Assembly (NCBI GenBank): GCA_021817355.1
Contig: JAKAVI010000332.1
Coordinates: forward strand, 1 to 10,229
Reading direction: 5' to 3'
Length of the DNA stretch: 10,229 nt
From: Pseudomonadota bacterium
GTDB lineage: Bacteria > Pseudomonadota > Alphaproteobacteria > Micropepsales > Micropepsaceae
Part shown: one piece after another, positions 1-6,015 of the stretch
How the letters are laid out: each line of letters begins with the position of its first letter
Numbering within the stretch: the first letter of the stretch is position 1
The notes under the pieces: model-generated
Told to the model about the DNA's origin: nothing
Seen by the model: the letters and a program-made list of their open reading frames with translations, nothing else
Databases searched by the model: none
Made by a program: the position numbers and the translations under genes

Positions 1-282
1 GCCTTTGAACTGAGCGAGCGTCATGCCGCGGTTTTCAAAGCGATACTGGGGGATCTCCTTATAATGGTCGAATTCGCGTTGCCACGCGGCATGATTCAGG
101 GGCGGGATGACACCCGAGATTGGGTGCCAGGTGGTGATGGAAAGCCCCGAACCCGTCAGCCGCGTCAGCCCGCCAACGAGGACCATCAGAGCGATCATGG
201 CCGCGATCACGACGAGCCAGAGTCCGACGGCGCGGCGCCCGGGATGAAGAGATTGAGCAAGCGAAGTGTTGGGGACCGTCAT
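1..282 (-). CDS. ctaA: Heme A synthase CtaA/Cox15, N-terminal part (3' end outside window)
   Basis: CtaA is an inner-membrane enzyme that converts heme O to heme A for aa3-type cytochrome oxidase. Only the first 94 residues are in the window; the reading frame is still open at base 1. Residues about 18-38 form the first membrane helix (rich in L, V, I, A, M). It is followed by the family's conserved stretch with [15 protein letters not shown] at about 35-49, a TWHP motif at 51-54, the segment VIPPLN, and an EIPQY and NRGM region near 76-87. This order matches the alphaproteobacterial Cox15/CtaA N-terminus. The start is the ATG at 282-280, with an AAGG ribosome-binding site 6 bases upstream (289-292). 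The gene is divergent from the DUF2842 gene, with 67 bases between the two starts. The identity comes from recognised family motifs; the C-terminal heme ligands cannot be checked here. Confidence 0.9.
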   Translation of the reverse strand, partial: MTVPNTSLAQSLHPGRRAVGLWLVVIAAMIALMVLVGGLTRLTGSGLSITTWHPISGVIPPLNHAAWQREFDHYKEIPQYRFENRGMTLAQFKG

Positions 283-349
283 CCTGCACCTTGCCTTGGA
301 GTAGAGAAAGGCCTGATAACCCCCCAAGCCTCAAAGGTCCATACGTTCC

Positions 350-565
350 ATGACACCCCGAGTGAAGAAGCTGATCGGCACCCTCATCATTTTCCTTTGG
401 TTGCCCATTTATGCAATTCTGGCGATGGGAGTTGCGCGTCACGTTCTACCCGGCGCACCCTGGTACACGGCATTCACCTATTATGCCCTCGCCGGCCTGC
501 TCTGGATCGTTCCGATTGGGCTGATGTTCCCCTGGATGCACCGCCCGCCCGCGCGACGGCGCTGA
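350..565 (+). CDS. DUF2842 family small membrane protein
   Basis: This 71-residue protein begins MTPRVKKLIGT and has two hydrophobic segments, about residues 9-30 and 41-61, separated by a short loop with LPGAPW. It ends in a basic, proline-rich tail (HRPPARRR). Length, the MTPR-KKLIGT start and the two-helix layout match DUF2842, a family of unknown function in alphaproteobacteria. The protein probably sits in the inner membrane. An AAAGG sequence about 12 bases upstream is a weak ribosome-binding site. The gene is divergent from ctaA, so the short gap 283-349 must hold both promoters. It converges on the SDR gene with no spacer: its TGA ends at 565 and the SDR stop begins at 566. No function can be assigned; proximity to ctaA might suggest a link to the respiratory membrane, but that is only inference. 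Confidence 0.82.
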   Translation: MTPRVKKLIGTLIIFLWLPIYAILAMGVARHVLPGAPWYTAFTYYALAGLLWIVPIGLMFPWMHRPPARRR

Positions 566-568
566 TCA
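563..568. other. Abutting convergent stop codons in one TGATCA palindrome
   Basis: The TGA stop of the plus-strand DUF2842 gene (563-565) and the TGA stop of the minus-strand SDR gene (566-568, read as TCA on the plus strand) lie next to each other and together form the palindrome TGATCA. There is no intergenic sequence, so any terminator for either gene must lie inside the opposing coding region. Confidence 0.9.
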
Positions 569-1324
569 CTCCGCATAGATCATCCTGATGGTCATCCCGC
601 CATCGATAATGAAATTCTGGCCAGTGATGAAACCGGCTGCCTCCGCCAGAAAAAAACAGGCTTCCGCAATGTCAGATGGCCGGCCCACCCGACCGACCGG
701 ATGCTGGGCCTCGTCGGCTTCGGAGCGATGTGGCGCCCGTGCAATCCCGGCCTTCTTCCAGTCTGAGACCTCGATCCAGCCAGGACTGATGGCGTTCACC
801 CGAATCTGGTGGGGACCAAGACTGACCGCCATGCCGTGGGTCAGCGCCACAAGCGCGCCCTTGGAGGCCGTGTAGGCTTCCGTTCCCGGCTCGGACATGA
901 GAGCACGGGTAGAGGCGAGATTGATGATCGCACCTGTCTTTTGCCCCTTGACCATGCGCCGGGCTGCACCCTGCGAACACAGAAACGTGCCACGCAGATT
1001 GACCGCCAGCACGCGATCAAAATCCTCCTCACTGAGTTCGAGAAAGGAGCGATTGCGCGCGATCCCCGCATTGTTCACGAGCACATCCGGGATACCCAGC
1101 CTTGCTTCCGTATGCGAGAGCCATGCCTCCACATCCTCACGGCAGGCAACATCGCCGACATGAGCGATGGCCAGTCCCCCTGTCCCCGCGATATGAGCGA
1201 CGCTTTCGCAAACTGCCTCCGGATCACTGTCGAGCAGCGACACCGCATAGCCATGCGCGGCAAAATGATAGGCAATGGCCCGGCCAATACCCTGGCCTGC
1301 ACCGGTTATGACTGCGATTTTCAT
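566..1324 (-). CDS. Short-chain dehydrogenase/reductase (classical SDR)
   Basis: This 252-residue protein is a typical single-domain classical SDR, a cytosolic NAD(P)-dependent oxidoreductase with a Rossmann fold. Visible motifs are the cofactor-binding TGAGQGIG (residues 7-14), NNAG (84-87), the catalytic Asn in VNL (N109), catalytic Ser138, and the YTASK motif with Tyr151 and Lys155. PGW at 181-183 and the C-terminal DGG (241-243) are also usual for the family. An aspartate at the end of the second strand (D32) points to NAD(H) rather than NADP(H) preference; this is inference from the family rule. The C-terminal MIYAE ending resembles SDRs often labelled glucose or 3-oxoacyl reductases, but the substrate cannot be told from sequence. 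The ATG at 1324-1322 gives the normal family length, although no strong ribosome-binding site precedes it. The gene appears monocistronic and converges on the DUF2842 gene. Confidence 0.93.
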   Translation of the reverse strand: MKIAVITGAGQGIGRAIAYHFAAHGYAVSLLDSDPEAVCESVAHIAGTGGLAIAHVGDVACREDVEAWLSHTEARLGIPDVLVNNAGIARNRSFLELSEEDFDRVLAVNLRGTFLCSQGAARRMVKGQKTGAIINLASTRALMSEPGTEAYTASKGALVALTHGMAVSLGPHQIRVNAISPGWIEVSDWKKAGIARAPHRSEADEAQHPVGRVGRPSDIAEACFFLAEAAGFITGQNFIIDGGMTIRMIYAE

Positions 1325-1902
1325 AGGTGTATCCGCATATTTCTGGCAGGACAGCCTATATCCGAGTGCGCATTGGCTCCAGCCAAGGCCCCGACCGCCC
1401 CCCGTCCCGTCGCCACACGGGCGGCCAAACCTGACGTCCTACCCGGCCTGAAGGGCGAGGGTTCAGAAAAAGCAGCTTTAGGCTTTCTTCTTGCGGGTTT
1501 CTGCTTCACCGGGCCGCGTGATGCGGTGCTCCTCAACAGGCTTCAACGCGTTGTCCCGCGCGCCGTAGAATGTTGATCCGAGGCATTGGTGTCGGCGTTG
1601 GCGGCATGAGTGCAAGCGCCACACACAAGATCCGCCTGGCTCTGCCGGTTGGCGACACTGACCGGACCGCAAATGGGACAAGTCCAGCTGCTGTGGCGGA
1701 CACTTCCACCAGCCTGCCGCCTATACCAGCCAGAAGGCGGGCGAGGCCTCGCGGTAAACTGCCGCTCGCGGCGAGGACAAAAGGCTTCGGACCATCGCGG
1801 TCGCAGAGGATCATGATCGGAGTTTTTTGGCCTTGGTCAACATGGCGTATATGTGGAAGAGATAAGGCGTGCTTGCCTCACATGACAGGGATGGATGGAG
1901 TG
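1325..1902. other. Long gap without an intact gene; possible remnant
   Basis: No intact gene can be supported across these 578 bases. The plus-strand frame that leads into the acetyltransferase stays open from about 1570, but its 111 extra codons do not resemble that family. The minus strand between 1478 and about 1800 shows pieces that look protein-like in different frames (see the pseudogene entry). A possible stem of CCGCCC (1395-1400) with GGGCGG (1419-1424) lies near the SDR start. I found no clear promoter for the SDR gene or the acetyltransferase gene. Confidence 0.6.
1478..1680 (-). pseudogene. Possible decayed zinc-ribbon protein remnant
   Basis: Read on the minus strand, one frame from 1680 to 1543 has a CPICG motif and then CGAC, a CX2C-X15-CX2C pattern like a zinc ribbon, and ends in a TGA at 1545-1543. 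A different frame covers 1570 to 1478 and gives a 30-residue tail beginning FYGARDNALKPVEEHRI and ending KKKA before a TAA stop. Its third codon positions are mostly G or C, as expected of real coding sequence here. A single frameshift near 1570-1600 would join the two into one plausible small protein. No start codon with a good ribosome-binding site was found upstream in the first frame. I do not recognise the family; chance is a real alternative, and a sequencing error is another. Confidence 0.25.
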
Positions 1903-2175
1903 ATGGCCGAGCTTAAGAACAACACGACTGCACGCCGTTTCGAATGGACCGAAAATGGCGCCACCGCTTTCGCCACTTACCGCCAGGATGGCGCACGCCT
2001 CGTCATTCCGCACGTGGAAGCGCCCCCCTCCTTGCGCGGCACGGGCGCAGCCGGCCGCCTCATGGAGGCTATGGTAGCGCATGTGCGCAAGGCTGACATC
2101 AAGCTCGTGCCTACCTGTTCCTATGCGCAAGCCTGGTTCAAGCGTCATCCTGAGGCCCATGATGTTCTTGCCTGA
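1903..2175 (+). CDS. Small GNAT-like N-acetyltransferase (Acetyltransf_CG/YjdJ type)
   Basis: This 90-residue protein matches the short GNAT-related family (PF14542 type) seen across bacteria. The N-terminal NNTTARRFEW strand leads to a two-stranded region, then PSLRGTGAAGRLMEAM (about residues 44-59), which corresponds to the acetyl-CoA pyrophosphate-binding loop. The C-terminal PTCSYAQAWFKRHPE block is the family signature with its conserved Cys. The natural acceptor is unknown; the family is too short for a full GNAT acceptor site. The frame is open far upstream. I chose the ATG at 1903 because homologues begin close to this MAE-like start. In-frame ATGs at 1882 and 1891 are alternatives; a GGAG at 1897-1900 is too near 1903 to be ideal, while AGGGA at 1887-1891 is about 11 bases away. 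The gene converges on ornithine aminotransferase. Confidence 0.85.
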   Translation: MAELKNNTTARRFEWTENGATAFATYRQDGARLVIPHVEAPPSLRGTGAAGRLMEAMVAHVRKADIKLVPTCSYAQAWFKRHPEAHDVLA

Positions 2176-2179
2176 AATC

Positions 2180-2216
2180 TAGGCGCTTTCTATGCAGTAG
2201 AGGTTCTTCGCGCCTA
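2180..2216. repeat. 7-bp inverted repeat between convergent genes
   Basis: TAGGCGC (2180-2186) and GCGCCTA (2210-2216) are perfect inverted repeats separated by 23 bases, just after the acetyltransferase stop. A second small stem, GCGCC-ATGCTT-GGCGC, lies at about 2241-2256, before the end of the ornithine aminotransferase gene. Either might help terminate the two convergent transcripts. Neither is followed by a proper T-run, so this is not called a terminator. Confidence 0.4.
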
Positions 2217-2271
2217 AAACTGCGCATCGAGAGCCCGACGCGCCATGCTTGGCGCAGGAGGCGGCAGGTGG

Positions 2272-3495
2272 TTACGCACCTACCTGATCGCGGCAGAACA
2301 CGGCGGCAAAGGCTTCGAGCACCTCAGTGGCCTCTGATTTTGTGATGATCAGCGGAGGCGCGATACGGATGGTGTGCTCGTGCGTCTCCTTGCAAAGAAT
2401 CCCTCGACGCTGCAGCGCCTCACAATAGGCACGTGCGCCACCGGCCTGGGGCAAAAGCTCGACTGCCAGCATGAGCCCTCGCCCGCGCACCTCCTTGAAG
2501 AGCGGACTGCGCAGAGCCTCAAGATTCGTCTTCAAATAGCTTCCCATGCTCATGGCGTTTTCGATCATGCCCTCCTCGATCAGCACCCTGAGCGCGGCGC
2601 GGGCAACGGCGCAGGCCAAAGGATTGCCGCCAAAGGTCGAGCCATGCTCGCCCGGATGAAGAACGTCCATCACCTCGGCGTTCGAAAGCACCGCAGAAAC
2701 GGGATAAAAGCCACCCGACAGCGCTTTTCCGATCAGCGTCAGATCAGCTTCGATATCTTCATGTTCTTCAGCAAAGAGCTTTCCGGTGCGTCCGAGACCG
2801 GTCTGGATCTCATCGAGGATCAAGGCCACATTGCGGGCGCTGCACAGCGCCCGCACCGCTTTGAAATATCCTGGTGGCGGCAGAATGACACCGGCTTCAC
2901 CCTGGATCGGTTCAACCAGAAAGGCGACCGTGAAGGGTGTGATTGCCGTTTCAAGCGCCTCTATATCGCCAAAGGGCACAATCCTAAATCCCGGCGTAAA
3001 CGGACCGAAATCCCGGCGCGCCGCAGGATCCGTCGAAAAGCCCACGATCGTGAGCGTGCGGCCGTGGAAATTATTGCGGCAGACGATGATCTCGGCGCGG
3101 TCCTGGGGCACACCTTTAACGGTGTAGCCCCATTTACGCGCAACCTTGAGCGCCGTCTCGACCGCCTCGGCGCCCGAGTTCATCGGCAGTACCTTGTGCG
3201 AGTGGGTGAGCGCACACAGTTCTTCGTAGAAGGCACCCAGCTGGTCATTACGGAAAGCCCGCGAGGTCAAGGTCAGCTTCTGTGCCTGCAAGGTCAGGGC
3301 CGCGAGGATCTTGGGATGGCAATGCCCCTGATTGACAGCCGAATAGGCCGCCAGACAGTCGATATAGCGACGCCCTTCGACGTCCCAGACGTGAACGCCC
3401 TCGCCGCGGGTCAAAACGACATCGAGCGGTTGGTAATTGGCCGCGCCATACTGTATCTCCTGCGCGATGAAGCTAGCCGTACTACGTGAAGCCAT
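2272..3495 (-). CDS. rocD: Ornithine aminotransferase (ornithine--oxo-acid transaminase)
   Basis: This 407-residue PLP enzyme moves the delta-amino group of ornithine to 2-oxoglutarate, giving glutamate 5-semialdehyde and glutamate in the cytosol. It is a class III (OAT-type) aminotransferase of normal length. Motifs in order are NYQPLDVVL near residue 20 (Tyr21 matches the substrate tyrosine of OAT), [10 protein letters not shown] (52-61), [12 protein letters not shown] (106-117), NNFHGRT (141-147), EPIQGEAGV (195-203, with the OAT-specific glutamate E200), [12 protein letters not shown] (228-239, Asp228 contacting the PLP nitrogen), the PLP lysine K257 in [15 protein letters not shown] (286-292), and Arg377 near the C-terminus. 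The start ATG has an excellent AAGGAGG site (3501-3507) 5 bases upstream. Only 21 bases separate it from the stop of the upstream amidinotransferase-like gene, so the two form an operon. The partner gene supports ornithine over acetylornithine as substrate. Confidence 0.95.
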   Translation of the reverse strand: MASRSTASFIAQEIQYGAANYQPLDVVLTRGEGVHVWDVEGRRYIDCLAAYSAVNQGHCHPKILAALTLQAQKLTLTSRAFRNDQLGAFYEELCALTHSHKVLPMNSGAEAVETALKVARKWGYTVKGVPQDRAEIIVCRNNFHGRTLTIVGFSTDPAARRDFGPFTPGFRIVPFGDIEALETAITPFTVAFLVEPIQGEAGVILPPPGYFKAVRALCSARNVALILDEIQTGLGRTGKLFAEEHEDIEADLTLIGKALSGGFYPVSAVLSNAEVMDVLHPGEHGSTFGGNPLACAVARAALRVLIEEGMIENAMSMGSYLKTNLEALRSPLFKEVRGRGLMLAVELLPQAGGARAYCEALQRRGILCKETHEHTIRIAPPLIITKSEATEVLEAFAAVFCRDQVGA

Positions 3496-3500
3496 GTGAT

Positions 3501-3507
3501 CCTCCTT
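3501..3507 (-). promoter_or_regulatory. Strong ribosome-binding site for rocD
   Basis: AAGGAGG on the minus strand, 5 bases before the rocD ATG and wholly inside the 21-base intergenic gap. It fixes the rocD start and implies strong independent translation of the second operon gene. Confidence 0.85.
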
Positions 3508-3516
3508 GCCGTCAGT

Positions 3517-4419
3517 TCAGGACACCCCGGCTGCCGTACGGCATTGGTCAGAAGCTGGAGCGCCCTCATCGCGGCTGCGATCAAGCCGCAAGGTCATGCA
3601 GTAAGCTCCTCCTCCCGACATCATAAACGGTGCAAGGTCAATTCCGGTTACCTCGTAGCCTCTTGCCTCGAGCGCTTTTTTGAGGCGCTCCGGCGGACGG
3701 GCCATGATGATGGTGCGGCCGATATTGACGGCATTGACCGAAAAGGCGGCCGCGTCGGCATCGCTCGCCTCAATGAGAAGATCGGCGGGCACCAGCTCAC
3801 GGATTTTTGCGCGAGCTGCCTCAGAGAACGCTGGCGGATAATAGACAATCTCCCCGCCTGTCAGTGGCAGGAAGCAGACATCAAGATGATAGAAGCGCGG
3901 CGAGATGAGCTCGAGTGGCACCACGGGGACTTCAAAGAAGCTCGCGATCACATCGAGCGAGGCACACACCGAGCGTTGGCCAAAACCTCCCCAGAACCAA
4001 CCGCGGGTTTTATCCCAGATGCAATCGCCCGCTCCTTCCTGAAACACCCCTTGGGGAAAAGTTCCGACTGCGGTGAAGACACCCTCTCGCTTCAGTTGCT
4101 CGAATTTCCGCTGGAATACCCTTTCCTCTCCCTGCCGTTCCACACAGGAAAACCGCGCCACGAGGACCCGCCCATCAAGGGCGATGGCAGCGTTGGCGGG
4201 AAACACGAGATCAGGAAGGCCGGCTACACCGTCCATCACCTGTACCTCTGCGCCCGCCTCTTCAAGTGCCCGCTTAAGGGCAAGAAAACCCTTCTTCGCC
4301 TCCGCCTGATGATGGGCACGATCGCGCGACCACTCCCCGGGCGTCATCCACGGGTTGATGACATAGGAGACCTCGTAGTGGGAGGGATCTGTGAGCAAAA
4401 AAAGTGGCGTTGTGGTCAT
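3517..4419 (-). CDS. Arginine dihydrolase-like / DDAH-type amidinotransferase-fold hydrolase
   Basis: This 300-residue protein belongs to the guanidino-group-modifying (amidinotransferase/arginine deiminase) superfamily. The N-terminal LLTDPSHYEVSYVINPWM (8-25) and GLPDLVFPAN (67-76) resemble the N-terminal domain of cyanobacterial ArgZ/AgrE, which hydrolyses arginine to ornithine, ammonia and CO2. The catalytic set is visible: FQEGAGD (126-132), His178 with Asp180 in FYHLDVCF, and the nucleophilic Cys274 in GGGAYCMTLRL. Asn76 in the VFPAN motif is at the position I recall as important for dihydrolase rather than deiminase activity; this needs an alignment. The frame extends to 4467, but the ATG at 4419 has an AGGAG site 6 bases upstream and gives the family's usual N-terminus. 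It is the first gene of an operon with ornithine aminotransferase, which fits an ornithine product. Alternatives are dimethylargininase or a citrulline hydrolase. Confidence 0.82.
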   Translation of the reverse strand: MTTTPLFLLTDPSHYEVSYVINPWMTPGEWSRDRAHHQAEAKKGFLALKRALEEAGAEVQVMDGVAGLPDLVFPANAAIALDGRVLVARFSCVERQGEERVFQRKFEQLKREGVFTAVGTFPQGVFQEGAGDCIWDKTRGWFWGGFGQRSVCASLDVIASFFEVPVVPLELISPRFYHLDVCFLPLTGGEIVYYPPAFSEAARAKIRELVPADLLIEASDADAAAFSVNAVNIGRTIIMARPPERLKKALEARGYEVTGIDLAPFMMSGGGAYCMTLRLDRSRDEGAPASDQCRTAAGVS

Positions 4420-4425
4420 CCAAGG

Positions 4426-4430
4426 CTCCT
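4426..4430 (-). promoter_or_regulatory. Ribosome-binding site deciding the start of the dihydrolase-like gene
   Basis: AGGAG on the minus strand with 6 bases to the ATG at 4419. The longer in-frame start at 4467 would add 16 residues not expected in the family, so this site supports the shorter protein. Confidence 0.75.
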
Positions 4431-4541
4431 CGCGCCGGGCGCGGCAGAACGACAGGACAAAAGCCACCGCCCGGGCTCACAGGGTCGCGCAGAGAGGTCG
4501 CGAAGGAACAGCGAGCAGATCTGGCAAAATGCTCAGAAAAA

Positions 4542-4556
4542 CTGACGTTATGACAG
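4542..4556. promoter_or_regulatory. Operator-like palindrome, copy A
   Basis: CTGACGTTATGACAG is an imperfect palindrome; the outer bases ACTG (4541-4544) and CAGT (4554-4557) are perfectly inverted. Its reverse complement matches copy B at 11 of 15 positions, with the shared core CATAA-GTCA. The centre is at 4549, exactly 21 bp from the centre of copy B. On the minus strand a candidate -10 (CATAAC) of the arginine operon falls inside it. Confidence 0.5.
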
Positions 4557-4577
4557 TAATATTTGACATAATGTCAA
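4547..4577 (-). promoter_or_regulatory. Candidate promoter of the dihydrolase-rocD operon
   Basis: On the minus strand TTGACA (4577-4572) is followed after 19 bases by CATAAC (4552-4547), which matches four of six consensus -10 positions. The spacer is longer than the ideal 17. The leader to the ATG would be about 120 bases. Both elements lie inside the two palindromes, which suggests repression by occlusion. This is inferred from sequence only. Confidence 0.35.
4563..4577. promoter_or_regulatory. Operator-like palindrome, copy B
   Basis: TTGACATAATGTCAA has perfect 6-bp arms (TTGACA and TGTCAA) around a 3-base centre. It is the better conserved of two similar boxes upstream of the dihydrolase-rocD operon. 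The 21-bp centre-to-centre spacing with copy A is two DNA turns, as expected for two dimers bound on the same face. Its minus-strand TTGACA could also act as the -35 of the operon. The regulator is not in this window and its family (for example GntR, MarR or Lrp type) cannot be decided. Confidence 0.55.
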
Positions 4578-4993
4578 TCGCGCGCCGAAAAGCTGCGTCC
4601 GCTGATTTCCTCAAATGGCACGCAAGCCAGGCGGGGGTACGTCGCTTGGCGTACCAGATGTAAGCGGGATCGCGCAGTTGGTGTCCTTGATCTTGCAGCG
4701 CGTGCCAGAATTCCTTGGTCAGGGGTGCGGGAATTGAAGTGCGCGCCCCTGACGCTCTTTAGTACCCCGTCGAGTTCGCCGCTAACGACAATCTGGGCAT
4801 ACGACACATTCTTCGCAGTTGCTGGTTATCGCACCATCGCTTTACGCAGTGTGCGCAACATCCTGGAATAACGCGTTCTCCCCGTTTTATAACTAATCAC
4901 GTTCCTGGTCTGGCTATATCTCCACCTCATCCTGAAATGGGATAATCCGCAAACCGAGATAGTGTCGTCGACTATCGTCGAGGATGAAAGCTC

Positions 4994-5617
4994 ATGCGTG
5001 ATTCGAAGAGTTCGACCTATTTTACCCACATGATTGCCGGGGGACTGCGAAACCGTCACAGCACACGGCAAGCGCAGCACGTAGAATCTGCCTCATCGGA
5101 CCCCATTGAGACTTTATGGCAGGACTTTACCGATGCCCGCGCCTGTGCCCAGAAGCTTACCCTCCGCCAGCAGGCGATCGAGAGCGTGATGGTCGAGCGC
5201 ATCGGAACTTCGGTCGTCCACATTGAGCGATCTGACGGCGGACATGGTAGCGCCACAGCGTTCCGGGGGGCCGAGGAAATTCTGGACGAAAATAAAGGTT
5301 CGCTGAAGCACTGCGAGGCGGAAAACGTCTTGATCGAGACCCCGCAGTCCCCCTGGTCTGTCGCCGATGATGACCTGGGCTATTCAGCCGCATTGCGCGC
5401 CGAGGCTCGAGCGCTTGATCACGTGCGTGACCTCGCCGAACGCTTGTGGAGAACACCAGCCGCCTCGCTGACAGGTGTCATCGCCAAGCTCGACGCCCTC
5501 CTCTCGGAGGGTGCACCGTCATCTGTGGCCCAGGAATTTCCCTGGCCACAACTCAGAGCCATTCGTTCCGATCTGGAACATCTCCGAGTAACGTCTCCGC
5601 CCCCTTCCCGCCGTTGA
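4994..5617 (+). CDS. Hypothetical protein, 207 residues
   Basis: I do not recognise a named domain. The protein is polar and probably cytosolic, with no signal peptide or membrane segment. Residues about 37-75 (IETLWQDFTDARACAQKL and on) and about 130-150 (AALRAEARALDHVRDLAERL) look helical, possibly coiled. The C-terminal part has WRTPAASLTGVIAKLDALL and EFPWPQLRAIRSDLEHL, a pattern I associate with uncharacterised alphaproteobacterial proteins in which a TPA-SL-GV-AKL helix is followed by a WP-- helix. A GAGGA site (4980-4984) lies 9 bases before the ATG, which supports the start. The gene stands alone on the plus strand, divergent from the arginine operon, with no neighbour that hints at a job. 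Calling it a real gene rests on the ribosome-binding site, the length and the C-terminal pattern. Confidence 0.72.
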   Translation: MRDSKSSTYFTHMIAGGLRNRHSTRQAQHVESASSDPIETLWQDFTDARACAQKLTLRQQAIESVMVERIGTSVVHIERSDGGHGSATAFRGAEEILDENKGSLKHCEAENVLIETPQSPWSVADDDLGYSAALRAEARALDHVRDLAERLWRTPAASLTGVIAKLDALLSEGAPSSVAQEFPWPQLRAIRSDLEHLRVTSPPPSRR

Positions 5618-6015
5618 AGCCCGCACCATTCTGCGCGCAATTTCCGCGACGTCACCAGCTGCGAGGCTCCACCAGAGACCAGGACATCAGCGCCATCACC
5701 AAGATCTGCTCTGCAACATTCTAATCGTTAGAGACCAGTTTCTCATACCAGCGGATCGTCGAATTTGAATAAGGCCCTGCGGGGGGAGATGCGCTGACAA
5801 AGCGGCCTCAATTGTGTTGGGAGGCGCTGGTTTGCCTTGCCTCAATGGCACCCTCTAGGCCCAGGGCAGGACGCCGCCTGCATCGCCTTCAGCATACTCC
5901 AATACGATGCTATCGTCGGTGCCAGTTCTGGGCGATCCGTGCAATGCCGTTACCGGGCTTTCCGGCTTTGAGGCAAAGTCCCGGCTACGCCTACGGTCAC
6001 AAATGGAGACGACAC
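5618..6015. other. Gap without a supported gene
   Basis: No gene can be supported in these 398 bases. The frame leading into the crotonase stays open from a TTG at 5812, but the extra 68 codons are Cys/Arg/Pro-rich and unlike the family. A 55-codon minus-strand frame (6022-5855) overlaps the crotonase start and has ordinary third-position composition, so it is not called. Two small stems, TCTAA-TCG-TTAGA (5720-5732) and GAGA/TCTC (5731-5744), lie after the orphan gene without a T-run. I see no convincing promoter for the crotonase gene. Confidence 0.6.

Larger units (their letters stand above)
4420..4993. other. Intergenic region between divergent arginine operon and orphan gene
   Basis: These 574 bases hold the two palindromes and candidate promoter for the minus-strand arginine operon. 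They also hold a minus-strand stretch free of stops from 4758 to 4477 that reads as protein-like (for example EFWHALQDQGHQLRDPAYIW, about 4713-4654) but has no usable start codon; it may be a gene remnant or chance. A 40-codon plus-strand frame at 4615-4737 has an ATG but no ribosome-binding site and was not called. A GATAAT at 4941-4946 is a possible -10 for the downstream gene, with no convincing -35. Confidence 0.5.

Noticed and set aside
2374..3489. Long plus-strand frame (371 codons) opposite rocD
   Set aside because: It is antisense to a clear ornithine aminotransferase and has no recognisable motif; long shadow frames are common at this GC content.
3496..4545. Plus-strand frame (349 codons) opposite the dihydrolase-like gene
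   Set aside because: It is antisense to a gene with an intact catalytic set and shows no family resemblance.
4615..4737. 40-codon plus-strand frame beginning MARKPGGG
   Set aside because: There is no ribosome-binding site, the frame ends abruptly, and nothing supports it beyond an ATG.
5812..6015. N-terminal extension of the crotonase from a TTG
   Set aside because: The extra residues are unlike crotonases, and the ATG at 6016 has a well-placed GGAG.
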